From: Niastella sp966211305
GTDB taxonomy: Bacteria; Bacteroidota; Bacteroidia; Chitinophagales; Chitinophagaceae
Assembly (NCBI GenBank): GCA_966211305.1
Contig: CBIHPC010000003.1
Coordinates: 1-64,000, forward strand
Length of the DNA: 64,000 nt
Direction: 5' to 3'
In this document: positions 46,047 through 55,452 of the stretch, piece after piece
Numbering within the stretch: position 1 is the first letter of the stretch
Layout of the letters: every line of letters starts with the position of its first letter
Notes under the pieces: model-generated
Seen by the model: only the letters and a program-made list of their open reading frames with translations
Databases searched by the model: none
Told to the model about the DNA's origin: nothing
Made by a program: the position numbers and the translations under genes

Positions 46047-49000
46047 TTATTTGCATATGGTATTTATCATCATCGGCTGGTTGGCACATGCCAGTTGCGG
46101 GTGCCAGGTTTCACAATCCTGTTGCTGAATGCATACATCGATATCGCCGGCGATCAGGATCGACCGCGGGGTAACCGGACAAACCTCTGCCTGGTCGATG
46201 GGTGCCGCATTGGTTTCATCGTCCTCATGCCGCATTTTCAGCTCGATGATATAATCTAAATAATCGCGTGATTCCAGGAAGCGGATAATATCCGAGCGGT
46301 TGATGCATTGGCCAAACGTGAGTTTGTCGTATACACCCACGGCCCAGGGAGCCAGGAATTCGCGCAGGTCTTCCTGCAGTTTTTCTTTATAAAAATGCTC
46401 GTCCTTACCGATGTATAATTTCACCCGCAAACAGAACTGCACTTTTTCATAACGGGGGTTCATTACCCGCAACCGCACAAAGGGCGAAGTTTTTTTCGCT
46501 ATGTATTGTTGTATCGATTCCAGCATGCTTACCGGTACCCGGGGCTCAAATTGCTGCATGGCCCTGAGTTTGTTCATATCGGGTATAACCGCCAGCAGCA
46601 CGTACCCCGGCGCTACCGGGTGATCGTTCCTGTACTTATGCGCATCGAGCGCAAAGCTGTGGTTGATGCATTTGGCTTTGAACACCTGTGGAAAGGCATC
46701 GAGCACCAGCCGTTCATAATCGAATTTTTGAATGGCCCTTCCTTTATGCCGCAACAGTTCGCTTACGCGTACATAGTATTGCCCGGTTTCTTCGGGCACC
46801 CGGCCGCCGAATGTTTCGTATGGCTGCGTAATTTTTTTAACGGCGGTATCGGCCACTTTCAGTTTTGTAAGCGAAGCAGCGGGCAGTGTTTCATCGAGCC
46901 GCTGTTTGTCGTTGGCTTCGTAATTGGTAAAAGTGGCCCTTACCGCCTGTGTAAAGATGCCGATGGTTTCGGCCACCGAGCGGCTGTTGATGGGGATAGC
47001 CGCTTTTATCCAGTGCAGGCCCTTCGGCAATACGGTGTTCTCACTGGTCATATTACCGGGAAGCGCGAACCGGATAATACCCGAGGTGGTCAATCCTTCC
47101 GTCGCATCTTCCAGCACTTCAAAACCGGTGCGCAGCAGTTTCCAGGTATTGTTTTCGAGATAATACCATTGGATGTCTTCTTTCTGCGATTCTGAATCGG
47201 CGGTGGCTTCTGCCAGCTGGAACAATATGTTCAGGTTGCTGCCGGGTTGCAGGTCTTTCAACCCGAGGTGTAAATTGCCTTCATCGCAGAAGGTAGGAAA
47301 CAGGGAAGGCTGTGTTTCCAGTTCTTCGGTTTTGTAGGTGCCGGTGTATGGATATAAATGTATAAGATCGATATCGGTAATAGCGGCGGTGGCTTTGTAA
47401 TCGATAGACATTTCTTTGATCACCGGCGTCCAGGGTTCGTTGGGGATCACCACCGTTTTCTCACCAAAACTTCCTGAAAAGAAATCGCCGAGGTCGATAT
47501 CGTCGAGAATATCGTTGAACTTACTCCTGATGATGCCTTTCAGGTCATCGGCCACCCCGGTGAGGTCGGTGTTCAGTAATGTGAACAAACTGGTAAAGAA
47601 TGCTCTTACTTCTGCATTCACATTGTCCTGCTCCGATGCGGTAAGATCGCCGGTCTCGAAATCATTATTGAACAGATCGGTGATGGAGAGCGACGCAATG
47701 CCTGCAATATTGTCAAGCACCGTTTTACAATCGGCAATTACATTGTTCAGGAAGGGTACGTTCACACCTTCGTCGATCTTGCTTTCCACTACGCTGATGA
47801 GGTCGAGTAAAACGTCTTCTATGGCGGAGTTCACAACTTGGCCGGCCACCTGTATTACACGCGGACCAATATTGCCGAAGAAGATAGAAATATCGAAAAC
47901 CGATGGAATGGCGTTCTCGTCGTCATACACGGCCCCGTTGATAAGGTCGGGGTAACGGCCAAAGGCCATCATTTGCCGGGCAAGCACATACGAATAGTTC
48001 TTGTGCAGAAAATCCTGGTTCTGCAGGTTGATCCGCAGGAAATTATTTCTCGAGTTCACGCCAAAGGGATGTAGCGGTTCACCCGTGATGTTGAACGACT
48101 GGGTAAGATCGAATTGCGGCGCCGATGCCAGCGAAGCATCATGAAACAGCTTTATCGTTTGGTCGAACGGGGGAATGGCGCTGGTGGGATCATCAGGATC
48201 TTCCAGTACTACCGGATGGCATGTTACCGATGAAATGCCCTGTTCAAACAATTGCCGGTTATTGTCTTTGGTAAACTCATTCAATACGGTTGTGGTGAAT
48301 GGCGTACCTGTTTTTTCTTTTATCCAGTTGCCGTTTTCGAGCAGCGCGAGGTTCATTTGAAAATCGCACTCATTCAGCCCATAGATCGATTTGTCATTGT
48401 TCTCCGGGTCTTCACAATTATGATAATTCTCCCTTACAAGATATCCTTTATAATGTTTGTTGAAATCGGTTGGTTTGTCTTTCCAGTTGATGTTCACATA
48501 CACCTCATTCCATTTTTTACCAAACACTTCCTGGCTGCCTATATAGAAATTAGGACCTACCAGGTTGAGTTTGGGAACGGGGTCCGGTACCGGAACGGGT
48601 GGTGGATTGGTAACGTCGAAATCGATCACTACGGGCCGGGTGCCAAACGGATATACCGGCGCGTTTACATTCTGTAAACTTTCATCGTTCTGTACAATAA
48701 AGTTTTTCAGTCCGCATACCGTTGTTTCTATCTTCGACAGGTTGTCGCCGGCAACGATCACATTCCTGAAGAAATGGTACAGCGATACCGGTTGTTCCCG
48801 CTCTTCAGGTTTTCTTTCGCAGCATTGTTCTTTTATTGCGGTGGCCGTAATGGTTTCGAACAGTTTTATTTTATCATCCAGTTCAATCTTTACCACCGGC
48901 AGGGTAGTGCTTAGTTCTTCTTTCAGGTTTGCTGCATTGTAAAATGTAACCGCTTTCTGATGGGCCTGCAGTTCGGCGGTTATGGTAAGGGTGAAGGGTT

Positions 49001-50876
49001 TATCTGTACCTGATGGCACCATGGCGCCGGGCGCCATGGTGATCACCGGTGGCGTTTCGGGCATTATCCATTCTTTTTCACCACTGAACGAAACGGTTAA
49101 TGCTTTGCGTGGCTGCAGGAATTCAGCGAGGATCATTCGTTCCGCTTCGTTGAATTTGCTTTCAAACTGCGTTTTGGTTATGGTGGTCTCGAATATTTTT
49201 TCTTCCCGGGCGCAATAACAGATATCCGTATCGAGCCGGTCGCTGGCATCCCTGCGGTCGGCTTCCGATTTTATATAACGAATGGTGAGCAGTTGGTTCA
49301 GCCGGTCGTTCAGGTCTTTGCCGATGCCTTTTTTTACAATGGCCGCCAGTATGCTTCGGTTGAGATAATAGAACGACTGGCCCAGCAGCGCCCTTACTTC
49401 GTTGTACAGCGTATCGGCCGGCACAAGGCTGTTATACGAGCCGCTGTTGGCTGTGCCGCCCCCTGTTGTTGAACCGGGATCGCAACAGGAATTGGAAACG
49501 CCCGTTACCGGTTGCAGCCCGCTGCAATAATTGTTCTTTAGCAAACAGCTCAGGGTGATGGTCACTTTACGGGTGCCTTCATTCAACAACAATACGGGCG
49601 ATGCCAGTATAAACGCAATGCGCGCATTAGGGTAGGGGTGAATGAACTTATTTTCAGGATCGGTGTATTTGCTGTAGCGGGCGCCGGGTGTTGGCCAGCT
49701 GTTCGGTTCCTCTTTGAATTCTTTATCGATGCCATTGGCTTTACGGGCATCGGGCGCCATGTAAACACCTTCGAGCCAGGTGGTGGTAGAAACCGTGTGG
49801 TTGTTCAGGAACAGGGTTCGTATATCGGCTACCTGCGCTTTGTTCACTACAATTTCCCGGTCGGTGGCAAATAATATTTCCTGTTTGTTGAGGTCTTTGC
49901 CATCTTTCAACTGCAGGCCTTTTTTCAGCAGGTAAGCGTTCAGCTGGTGCTGGATCTCAAAAACAACATGCGCTTTGTCGGGCACAGCCTCCTGTGGCTG
50001 CAGCTTCAATACTTTTTTATAGAAGAAGTCGAGGTGCTTTTTCGAAAAGCTGTTCAGGTCGGTTTGCAGGTGGGTGAATAATTTCAGGAAGGAGAACAGC
50101 AGGGCGAGGTGCGGATGGTGTTTCTCCTGCAGGTCTTCCTGTAAAGGGAACAAACTTTGTTGCAGGCTTTGCTCTGCGCTGCCTGAAATAATGCGGATGG
50201 CATCTAAGAAGGCAGGTACAAGCTGTTCTACATCTTTATACAACGCCAGTAATCTTTTTCTTTTGGTTTTGCCCTTTGCGCTGAATGCTTCGCTGGTAAA
50301 ATTGGCATAGGCATCGGTAATGTCGAGCTCCCAGGTTTCGTTATCGAGCACCTGGTTGAAGATTTGGGGCTTAACGCAATACCATTTAACGGCGGCATTG
50401 TTGTACAGCATGAATTGCCTTACGGTATCGGTGAGCGTGTTTTTGATAAGGCTGCCCAGCGTTACCTTTACAGGCAGGGTAGCATCCTGTAGTTTTGACT
50501 GCCACTCGTTTATTTTGTTGATCAGTTGATTGTTTACATAGTTCAGCAACAGTTGCAACCCGGCTTTAGATGGCTTTTTTACAAATGCTTTTTTGAACGC
50601 GGCCAGTTTGTTTTCGGTGGCGGTTCTGTTATAGCGAATGATGGAGGCAATGATAAATGGCGCGCTGCTGCGAAAGAACGGCTGCCAGTTTTTTATATTA
50701 AGTTGGGTGTCGTAGTAGTTGATGTGTTGCGAGAGCTGTACGAAATAGTCGAGCAGGTCGGCCAGGGTGCGGCCGTCGATTGCGGCCGCGCCCTGCAACA
50801 GTTCGTGCATTACCCGCTGATGCTGACTAGCACCGGGATCGTTTTGAAAGGGATGTTTCAGGGACTGGCAATTCAT
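46047..50876 (-). CDS. Large eCIS baseplate J-like protein (Afp11-like)
   Basis: A 1609-residue baseplate protein. The C-terminal region has the baseplate J/gp47-like pattern YYVRVSELLRHKGRAIQKFDYERLVLDAFPQVFKAKCINH, then GYVLLAVIPDM, VRLRVMNPRYEKVQFCLRVKLY and SDIIRFLESRDYLDYI. The N-terminal part is helical. The middle is beta-rich with a Pro-Val linker (NPPPVPVPDPVP). It forms part of the wedge that links spike and sheath. The adjacent gp25 gene upstream and Afp12-like gene downstream match the standard eCIS baseplate order. Some segments are Cys-containing, for instance CCDPGSTTGGG and CCERKPEE. Confidence 0.87.
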   Translation of the reverse strand: MNCQSLKHPFQNDPGASQHQRVMHELLQGAAAIDGRTLADLLDYFVQLSQHINYYDTQLNIKNWQPFFRSSAPFIIASIIRYNRTATENKLAAFKKAFVKKPSKAGLQLLLNYVNNQLINKINEWQSKLQDATLPVKVTLGSLIKNTLTDTVRQFMLYNNAAVKWYCVKPQIFNQVLDNETWELDITDAYANFTSEAFSAKGKTKRKRLLALYKDVEQLVPAFLDAIRIISGSAEQSLQQSLFPLQEDLQEKHHPHLALLFSFLKLFTHLQTDLNSFSKKHLDFFYKKVLKLQPQEAVPDKAHVVFEIQHQLNAYLLKKGLQLKDGKDLNKQEILFATDREIVVNKAQVADIRTLFLNNHTVSTTTWLEGVYMAPDARKANGIDKEFKEEPNSWPTPGARYSKYTDPENKFIHPYPNARIAFILASPVLLLNEGTRKVTITLSCLLKNNYCSGLQPVTGVSNSCCDPGSTTGGGTANSGSYNSLVPADTLYNEVRALLGQSFYYLNRSILAAIVKKGIGKDLNDRLNQLLTIRYIKSEADRRDASDRLDTDICYCAREEKIFETTITKTQFESKFNEAERMILAEFLQPRKALTVSFSGEKEWIMPETPPVITMAPGAMVPSGTDKPFTLTITAELQAHQKAVTFYNAANLKEELSTTLPVVKIELDDKIKLFETITATAIKEQCCERKPEEREQPVSLYHFFRNVIVAGDNLSKIETTVCGLKNFIVQNDESLQNVNAPVYPFGTRPVVIDFDVTNPPPVPVPDPVPKLNLVGPNFYIGSQEVFGKKWNEVYVNINWKDKPTDFNKHYKGYLVRENYHNCEDPENNDKSIYGLNECDFQMNLALLENGNWIKEKTGTPFTTTVLNEFTKDNNRQLFEQGISSVTCHPVVLEDPDDPTSAIPPFDQTIKLFHDASLASAPQFDLTQSFNITGEPLHPFGVNSRNNFLRINLQNQDFLHKNYSYVLARQMMAFGRYPDLINGAVYDDENAIPSVFDISIFFGNIGPRVIQVAGQVVNSAIEDVLLDLISVVESKIDEGVNVPFLNNVIADCKTVLDNIAGIASLSITDLFNNDFETGDLTASEQDNVNAEVRAFFTSLFTLLNTDLTGVADDLKGIIRSKFNDILDDIDLGDFFSGSFGEKTVVIPNEPWTPVIKEMSIDYKATAAITDIDLIHLYPYTGTYKTEELETQPSLFPTFCDEGNLHLGLKDLQPGSNLNILFQLAEATADSESQKEDIQWYYLENNTWKLLRTGFEVLEDATEGLTTSGIIRFALPGNMTSENTVLPKGLHWIKAAIPINSRSVAETIGIFTQAVRATFTNYEANDKQRLDETLPAASLTKLKVADTAVKKITQPYETFGGRVPEETGQYYVRVSELLRHKGRAIQKFDYERLVLDAFPQVFKAKCINHSFALDAHKYRNDHPVAPGYVLLAVIPDMNKLRAMQQFEPRVPVSMLESIQQYIAKKTSPFVRLRVMNPRYEKVQFCLRVKLYIGKDEHFYKEKLQEDLREFLAPWAVGVYDKLTFGQCINRSDIIRFLESRDYLDYIIELKMRHEDDETNAAPIDQAEVCPVTPRSILIAGDIDVCIQQQDCETWHPQLACANQPMMINTICK

Positions 50877-50880
50877 TGTT

Positions 50881-50912
50881 GACGAGTTAACGAGTTGACG
50901 AGTTAACGAGTT
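50881..50912. repeat. Tandem 8-bp repeat in the gp25-baseplate gap
   Basis: Four copies of [G/A]ACGAGTT lie end to end, alternating G and A at the first position. Equivalently, a 16-bp unit TTGACGAGTTAACGAG occurs twice exactly at 50879-50910. The array fills almost the whole 35-bp gap between two operon genes, with the last base part of the gp25 stop codon. Confidence 0.85.
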
Positions 50913-51337
50913 TATACTGGCTTTAACGCTTCGTTCTTATAGTAGTCATACACATAGTTGAACCTTGAATTGGTACCCGGTATGCTGTAATCGATGCTGA
51001 TGGTGAACTTACCTTCTATAAGATCGAACGATTCCGCTGCGGTTACTTCAATTTTTTCCGCCACTATCCGTGGTTCGTAATACAGGATGGCATTCTTAAC
51101 CCTGTCTTTCAGGTAACCGATCACCGAGCTGTTCATGTTTTCGAACACATAGTTGGTAAGATCGCAGCCATAGCGGGGTTGCATAACCCGTTCGCCCAGG
51201 GTGGTTGACAATAATATATTGAGGCTTTGCCTGATGTCCTCTTCATCGCTTACCAGTTCAACGGAACCGGCTTCGCGGTTGAAGGTAGGCGGGAATGACC
51301 AGCCTGTGCCGAGAAATGAATTGAATACCTTGTTCAT
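50912..51337 (-). CDS. gp25/GPW-like baseplate wedge protein
   Basis: A 141-residue member of the gp25-like family (Afp9-like). Diagnostic text includes VSDEEDIRQSLNILLSTTLGERVMQPRYGCDLTNYVFE (about 30-67), then IGYLKDRVKNAILYYEPRIV and GKFTISIDYSIPGTNS. It initiates sheath assembly at the baseplate in contractile systems. It lies 12 bp after the PAAR gene. Confidence 0.95.
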   Translation of the reverse strand: MNKVFNSFLGTGWSFPPTFNREAGSVELVSDEEDIRQSLNILLSTTLGERVMQPRYGCDLTNYVFENMNSSVIGYLKDRVKNAILYYEPRIVAEKIEVTAAESFDLIEGKFTISIDYSIPGTNSRFNYVYDYYKNEALKPV

Positions 51338-51349
51338 ACGAAATAATTT

Positions 51350-51640
51350 TTATCCGCCTATCTGTACTGTAGGGAAACCGGCTACGATAACACCGCCATG
51401 CGATGTAAGATCGCCCTGCCGGGCCGCAGGTTTGCCACCGATCAATACGGTAACGGAGCCTTTTACAATGGTATCGGGCGGACCCGTGCAGATCAATAAG
51501 TCGCCCACTACCGCCGCCGGCATATTGCCGATCAGCACCGTGGCCACACCCGGGCCGGTAACAGGGCCGCCTACATGTGGTACCGGCCCGTTTGAAAGCG
51601 GACAGGTATGCATATCGCTTATTCTTGCTGCTGCGGGCAT
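51350..51640 (-). CDS. PAAR-domain spike tip protein
   Basis: A 96-residue protein spanning a whole PAAR domain. It has the initial PAAARISDMHTCP, a glycine-rich turn at NGPVPHVGGPVTGPG, VLIGNMPAAVVGD and a final ARQGDLTSHGG. PAAR proteins form the sharp metal-binding cone that caps the VgrG-like spike. Conserved His and Cys residues (His in DMHTC, His in PHVGG, Cys in LICTG, His in TSHGG) fit metal coordination. It lies between the spike and gp25 genes. Confidence 0.95.
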   Translation of the reverse strand: MPAAARISDMHTCPLSNGPVPHVGGPVTGPGVATVLIGNMPAAVVGDLLICTGPPDTIVKGSVTVLIGGKPAARQGDLTSHGGVIVAGFPTVQIGG

Positions 51641-51656
51641 GTTGTTGTTTTTGGGG

Positions 51657-53432
51657 TTAGTTTATTTTTACCAGTGAACCGCTGATGTCGGTAATGCCCG
51701 ATGACGATAATTTCGTCATGGCGCCCTGTATTTCACAATTGCCATCTGCTTTTACCGAGAGCGACATACCGCCAATTGATAACGTAGCGCCTGCCGACAG
51801 GGTGAGGTTGGCACCCGCCTTCAGTTCTATATTTTGCAAACTTTCAATTGAAACACCGCTGGTGCCCATGGTCACTTTATTGTTGTTCTGATCTTTGATC
51901 TCTATTTTGCTTCCGGCTTCATCGAGCTGAATGCTGTTCCCGGCGGGGGTATCGATGGTAATGGTTTTTGTACTGTCATTAAAATGAATGCGCATTTTAC
52001 TGCGCGTAAAAAAGCCTTTTTCATCATTGGCATCGGCTGCCTGCAAGGGCGCGGGTTTGGCGCTGCTGTTCAACTGGCCCAGCATAATACCATGCCGCGG
52101 ATCGTCGTTGATAAATCCTACGATCACTTCATCGCCTATTTCGGGCCGGAAGAAGGCGCCGCGGGTATCACCGGCATCGACACTGGCCACACGCACCCAG
52201 GTGCCTTCGGCATTGTTATCGATAACGGGTATTTTAACCAGGATGCGGTCGTCCCCGTCGGGATCGGTTGCGAGGCGTTTTACTATCCCTATCTGCAAAC
52301 CGTGAATGGAACCAACGAGACCGGCGCTGAGCATGTCATCAACCTGCGGGGTTTTGGCCGCGTACTGTGTTGGGTCGTAACCGAACTGGATATGCGTATA
52401 CCAGGCGCCATTGGCTATATCCTGTACAACTGCCGTCACCAGCGCTTTGCCGTTAAAGCGGTCGCCGATACCGGAAAGCTTTACCATATCGCCCGGTTGT
52501 ACGCCTGAAAAACCGGTGATGCGTGCCCGCCCTCTTATTTTGCTGAGGCGGCTGCGCATCATAATGCCGTCGGCCCAGTCCTGCAGTTCCTGTTCAGGCA
52601 AATGCCCGCTGTGGTGAACGAGGTATTTATCGGGGGTGATGGCTTCTGCGAGGTTACTGCCCGGGATATTACCCGGCTCGGTAAAACCGGGCGCTTCGGA
52701 GGCATCGGCTTTGAACAATTGCTGACCGGCATAATCCCACGAGGCCGCTTCCACGTTTTTCCATTGCGTGCGCGCATCCATCGAGGCTTCCAGTTCGAGG
52801 ATCGATGAACCGTAGGTTACCTGTATAACAGGTTCGGCTGAGGTAACGGGTTTAGTGATCTTTATTTCACCATCGTTTACAAACACCAGCATGCCGTTGG
52901 CTTCGGCGCGCAGCAACAGGAAGTCCCAGTCGCTCACATGATGCTGCACCACTTCCTTATGTGTAAGCGTGGTGGTTTGCGCATCGCTTGTTAACCCGCT
53001 GTAGGCGCCGATAAGCGTGTCGAAGAGCTGGCTGTCCTTTACCTGTTCGTAATAGCGGCTATGGCGGCCGATGGTCATCTTCACCGCTTCATCGCGGCAC
53101 TCGATATGCAGTTCGCTTTTGCCGTTCTCTTTTATTTTTACTGCATGGCGGGTGATGATGCCTTTGAAAGCCTGGCTGTTGTTGCTGTCGAACCCTATTT
53201 TGATCTTTATCTTATTGCCGGGCACGAAATCATTGCTGTTGCTGATGTCGAAACTGCGTTGCGCGGCATCGCCATCGCGCAGGATGATCTTTGCCGTGGG
53301 TATGCGGTTCACTTCTTTGGTTATGGAAATACCCAGCACCTGGTACGATGGGTTCACCGGCGTTTCGTTCACCAGTATATTGAAGGTGCTTACATCGTGT
53401 TGCGATGGGTTTGGTATGATCAGTTCCTCCAT
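51657..53432 (-). CDS. VgrG/gp5-like spike protein
   Basis: A 591-residue spike (Afp8-like). The N-terminal gp27-like region (about 1-350) is followed by an OB-fold gp5 domain near 370-450 (GIVKRLATDPDGDDRILVKI, then TWVRVASVDAG and GDEVIVGFINDDPRHGIMLGQL). The C-terminal beta-helix (about 480-591) reads MRIHFNDSTKTITIDTPAG and GSKIEIKDQNNNKVTM. It ends without a fused effector domain, so toxin delivery is left to the DUF4157 cargo proteins. It overlaps the LysM gene by one base in a TGATG arrangement. Confidence 0.94.
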   Translation of the reverse strand: MEELIIPNPSQHDVSTFNILVNETPVNPSYQVLGISITKEVNRIPTAKIILRDGDAAQRSFDISNSNDFVPGNKIKIKIGFDSNNSQAFKGIITRHAVKIKENGKSELHIECRDEAVKMTIGRHSRYYEQVKDSQLFDTLIGAYSGLTSDAQTTTLTHKEVVQHHVSDWDFLLLRAEANGMLVFVNDGEIKITKPVTSAEPVIQVTYGSSILELEASMDARTQWKNVEAASWDYAGQQLFKADASEAPGFTEPGNIPGSNLAEAITPDKYLVHHSGHLPEQELQDWADGIMMRSRLSKIRGRARITGFSGVQPGDMVKLSGIGDRFNGKALVTAVVQDIANGAWYTHIQFGYDPTQYAAKTPQVDDMLSAGLVGSIHGLQIGIVKRLATDPDGDDRILVKIPVIDNNAEGTWVRVASVDAGDTRGAFFRPEIGDEVIVGFINDDPRHGIMLGQLNSSAKPAPLQAADANDEKGFFTRSKMRIHFNDSTKTITIDTPAGNSIQLDEAGSKIEIKDQNNNKVTMGTSGVSIESLQNIELKAGANLTLSAGATLSIGGMSLSVKADGNCEIQGAMTKLSSSGITDISGSLVKIN

Positions 53433-54139
53433 CAGGCTTCGTTTTTATCGAATGGTGGAAAATAGAGCTCGTTGCCCGGTTTTATTTTTCTGATAGTAGT
53501 GAGCGCATTCACTTTGGCCACCTGCAGAAAATACATCGGGTCGTTGTAAATGCTCCAGGTCATCAGGTCGAGCCGGTCGCCCTGTTTAACCGCGCGGTAG
53601 TGCGTGAGGTCGGGTGAGCTCAGCCGTGATTCTGCCTGGATCTCTTCCCTCGACTTATGCGCAAGGAAGGTGGCGTTCACTTTTACCCTTAACGGTTTGC
53701 CATCGGGTTCAAACAAGGAGAAGTTCAGTTCGAGATTCGAGAGCACACAGCGGAAATCGATCTCCGAGCCCCAGTGTACGATCAGAAAGCGTGGCCGGTG
53801 AATGTTGCCATCCATATTGTACACGCATTTTTTGAGATCGGCCAGCTGGTCGTGCACGGGTTTGTTGATGTATGCTGCGTTATCGCCGCCGTAACCTTCC
53901 ATTGTTTTGGTGCCATCGAGAATGAACTCAAGCCGCAGTTCTTCGGGCGCGGTGCTTTTATACCGCGCTTCGCTGCCCTGGTTGCCATGCCCCGTTTGCG
54001 TATCGACATTCACCTTATAGGTTTGTGAGAACGATTCGGGGTTGATGGGCGTGGCAAACTGCCGCGAGGGGTCTTCACCCGTGAAATCGCGGTTGGCGAA
54101 TGATTTGATCACCAGTTTGCGGAGGCTGTTATCGCTCAT
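53432..54139 (-). CDS. LysM-containing tube/baseplate adaptor (Afp7-like)
   Basis: A 235-residue protein. The N-terminal part is typical of CIS tube-initiator or adaptor proteins (FATPINPESFSQTYKVNVD, then LRLEFILDGT). The C-terminal segment is a LysM-like module (VKQGDRLDLMTWSIYNDPMYFLQVAKVN, then IKPGNELYFPP). This architecture marks Afp7/Pvc7, which joins the tube to the spike. It overlaps the small upstream DUF5908 gene by 11 bp and the VgrG-like gene by 1 bp. Confidence 0.92.
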   Translation of the reverse strand: MSDNSLRKLVIKSFANRDFTGEDPSRQFATPINPESFSQTYKVNVDTQTGHGNQGSEARYKSTAPEELRLEFILDGTKTMEGYGGDNAAYINKPVHDQLADLKKCVYNMDGNIHRPRFLIVHWGSEIDFRCVLSNLELNFSLFEPDGKPLRVKVNATFLAHKSREEIQAESRLSSPDLTHYRAVKQGDRLDLMTWSIYNDPMYFLQVAKVNALTTIRKIKPGNELYFPPFDKNEA

Positions 54140-54296
54140 TTTTTTCTTTTAAGATGTCCATCACTTTTTCCACGCAGGCCTGGATGATCTCTTCCTGCGA
54201 GCCGCCGCTTCCCTGGGAAGCGCTGCCCGACTGGCCATTGGAAGTGTCCTGCGTTACAACGGCCTTTATCACCAGTTCGCGAACTTCTATTGGCAT
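54129..54296 (-). CDS. DUF5908-like small eCIS protein
   Basis: A 55-residue protein: MPIEVRELVIKAVVTQ, a Ser/Gly/Gln-rich middle, then EEIIQACVEKVMDILKEKN. The beginning (MPIEVRELVIKA) and the amphipathic C-terminal helix match DUF5908 miniproteins, which occur between tube and LysM genes in many contractile injection operons. It starts 10 bp after the second tube gene and its stop codon (54129-54131) lies inside the LysM gene. Its function is not established; a small tube or baseplate adaptor is likely. Confidence 0.85.
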   Translation of the reverse strand: MPIEVRELVIKAVVTQDTSNGQSGSASQGSGGSQEEIIQACVEKVMDILKEKNER

Positions 54297-54306
54297 ATGT
54301 GAAAAT

Positions 54307-54765
54307 TTAACCGTGATTAAACAACAGCTTGTTGTAATTCAGTTCAAGCGTTTCGAGCAATACCTCACCGCGTTCGGCATTCAGTTCACCCAGCTTCCAG
54401 CTGCGGGGCCACACATTGTTGATGACCCAATACATCAGCGGCTGGTGATCTTCATCGAGCAGGTTGATCTGTACCGTGCGGATCACTTCGTATTTGCCAT
54501 CGTCGAACGCTTTCTGCAGCCAGGTGGTAAGGCCTGAATCTGTTGGTTTCAGCAAACCCCGTTTCAATATCAGCGGGCCGTATTTGCGGCGGGTGGGGAT
54601 CACATGTTCAAAATGATTCTCGCCGCCTTCTTTTATGGTTTCGGTATCGATGTTGCCATCGAGACCGCTGACCGACTGAAACTTTACATCCACTTCCTTT
54701 GCTTCACCCAGTGCAAACTGTACGCTGAAATGAAAATTGACCGTTTGATAAAAATTCTCAGCCAT
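54307..54765 (-). CDS. Second gp19-like tail tube protein
   Basis: A 152-residue protein of the phage T4 gp19/Hcp-like tube family. Signatures are FKFSVQF-like text near the start (VNFHFSVQFALG), VKFQSVSGLDGNIDTE, LILKRGLLKP and DEDHQPLMYWVINNVWPRSWK. It differs clearly from the upstream tube paralogue in loop regions. In Afp/PVC-type systems one tube copy builds the shaft and others form the ring next to the spike. Its place directly before the DUF5908 and LysM genes suggests the baseplate-proximal ring (Afp5-like). Confidence 0.93.
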   Translation of the reverse strand: MAENFYQTVNFHFSVQFALGEAKEVDVKFQSVSGLDGNIDTETIKEGGENHFEHVIPTRRKYGPLILKRGLLKPTDSGLTTWLQKAFDDGKYEVIRTVQINLLDEDHQPLMYWVINNVWPRSWKLGELNAERGEVLLETLELNYNKLLFNHG

Positions 54766-54770
54766 TGCGT

Positions 54771-55235
54771 TTATTTCTTGGCTTCAACAATCGATAACCC
54801 TTCGTGCACCAGTTCCATGGTTTCGATGGCCACTTCATTGGCATCGGCTTTCAGATCGGTGCTTTGAATTTTCGAAGGCCATGCTTTTGAAAGCGTCCAG
54901 GAAATAACGGGCTGGTGCTCTTCATCGAGCAGGCGGATGGTAACATCCCTTCTGAACTTTTCCTTGCCTTCCTGGAACAACTGGGTTTTCTTCCATTGTT
55001 CGAAGTATTCGAAATCGCCCAGGAAAGTACCGCGCTTAAGCGTTACGTTGCTGAACTTGGTAAGGCCGGGTTGTTTTGTTTTATTGTAGGTAGGGCTACT
55101 GCCTTCACGGTATTCTATCACTTCGGTCTCGAAATCGAGCCCGCTTACTTCCGTGAAGCCTATGCGGGTTCCGCCCCAATCGAGTTGAAAATGGAATTTC
55201 GGGAGCGGATAGTTCTTTTTTGGATCGTCGGCCAT
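54771..55235 (-). CDS. Main gp19-like tail tube protein
   Basis: A 154-residue tube protein. It shows FHFQLDWGGTRIGFTEVSGLDFETEVIEYREG, then LKRGTFLGDFEYFEQW and LDEEHQPVISWTLSKAWPSKIQ, all typical of the gp19-like fold. It is the first tube gene after a 217-bp gap, which may hold its own ribosome loading or promoter signals, fitting the need for many copies (Afp1-like). A 5-bp gap separates it from the second tube gene. Confidence 0.94.
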   Translation of the reverse strand: MADDPKKNYPLPKFHFQLDWGGTRIGFTEVSGLDFETEVIEYREGSSPTYNKTKQPGLTKFSNVTLKRGTFLGDFEYFEQWKKTQLFQEGKEKFRRDVTIRLLDEEHQPVISWTLSKAWPSKIQSTDLKADANEVAIETMELVHEGLSIVEAKK

Positions 55236-55452
55236 AGTTTTTAGTTTATTGTTTGTTGTTGATGGTTTATTGTTCTTTTATTCGAAGCTCGCGACTGGTT
55301 TCTTAGTTTGTTGTTTGTGGTTCTTTTATTCGAAGTCTGCGATTAATTGCGGGCCTCGCTTTCTTTTGTTTATTGTTTATGGGCGCCGGTTAAACTGTGG
55401 GATGCAATTCGCTTTATGCCTTTATGCCTCGTTGCCTCGTTGCCCCGTTGCC
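55236..55452. repeat. 217-bp repeat-bearing gap inside the injection operon
   Basis: The gap holds direct copies of GTTCTTTTATTCGAAG (near 55271 and 55321), TTTATTGTTT-type near-repeats, and a TGCCTCGTTGCC tandem run next to the Cys-rich gene's 3' end. It is the longest gap in an otherwise tightly packed operon. It may carry a promoter or processing site for the tube genes; no consensus TAnnTTTG was found. Confidence 0.5.

Noticed and set aside
50879..50912. CRISPR-like array
   Set aside because: The units are 8 bp with no spacers and no cas genes are in the window.
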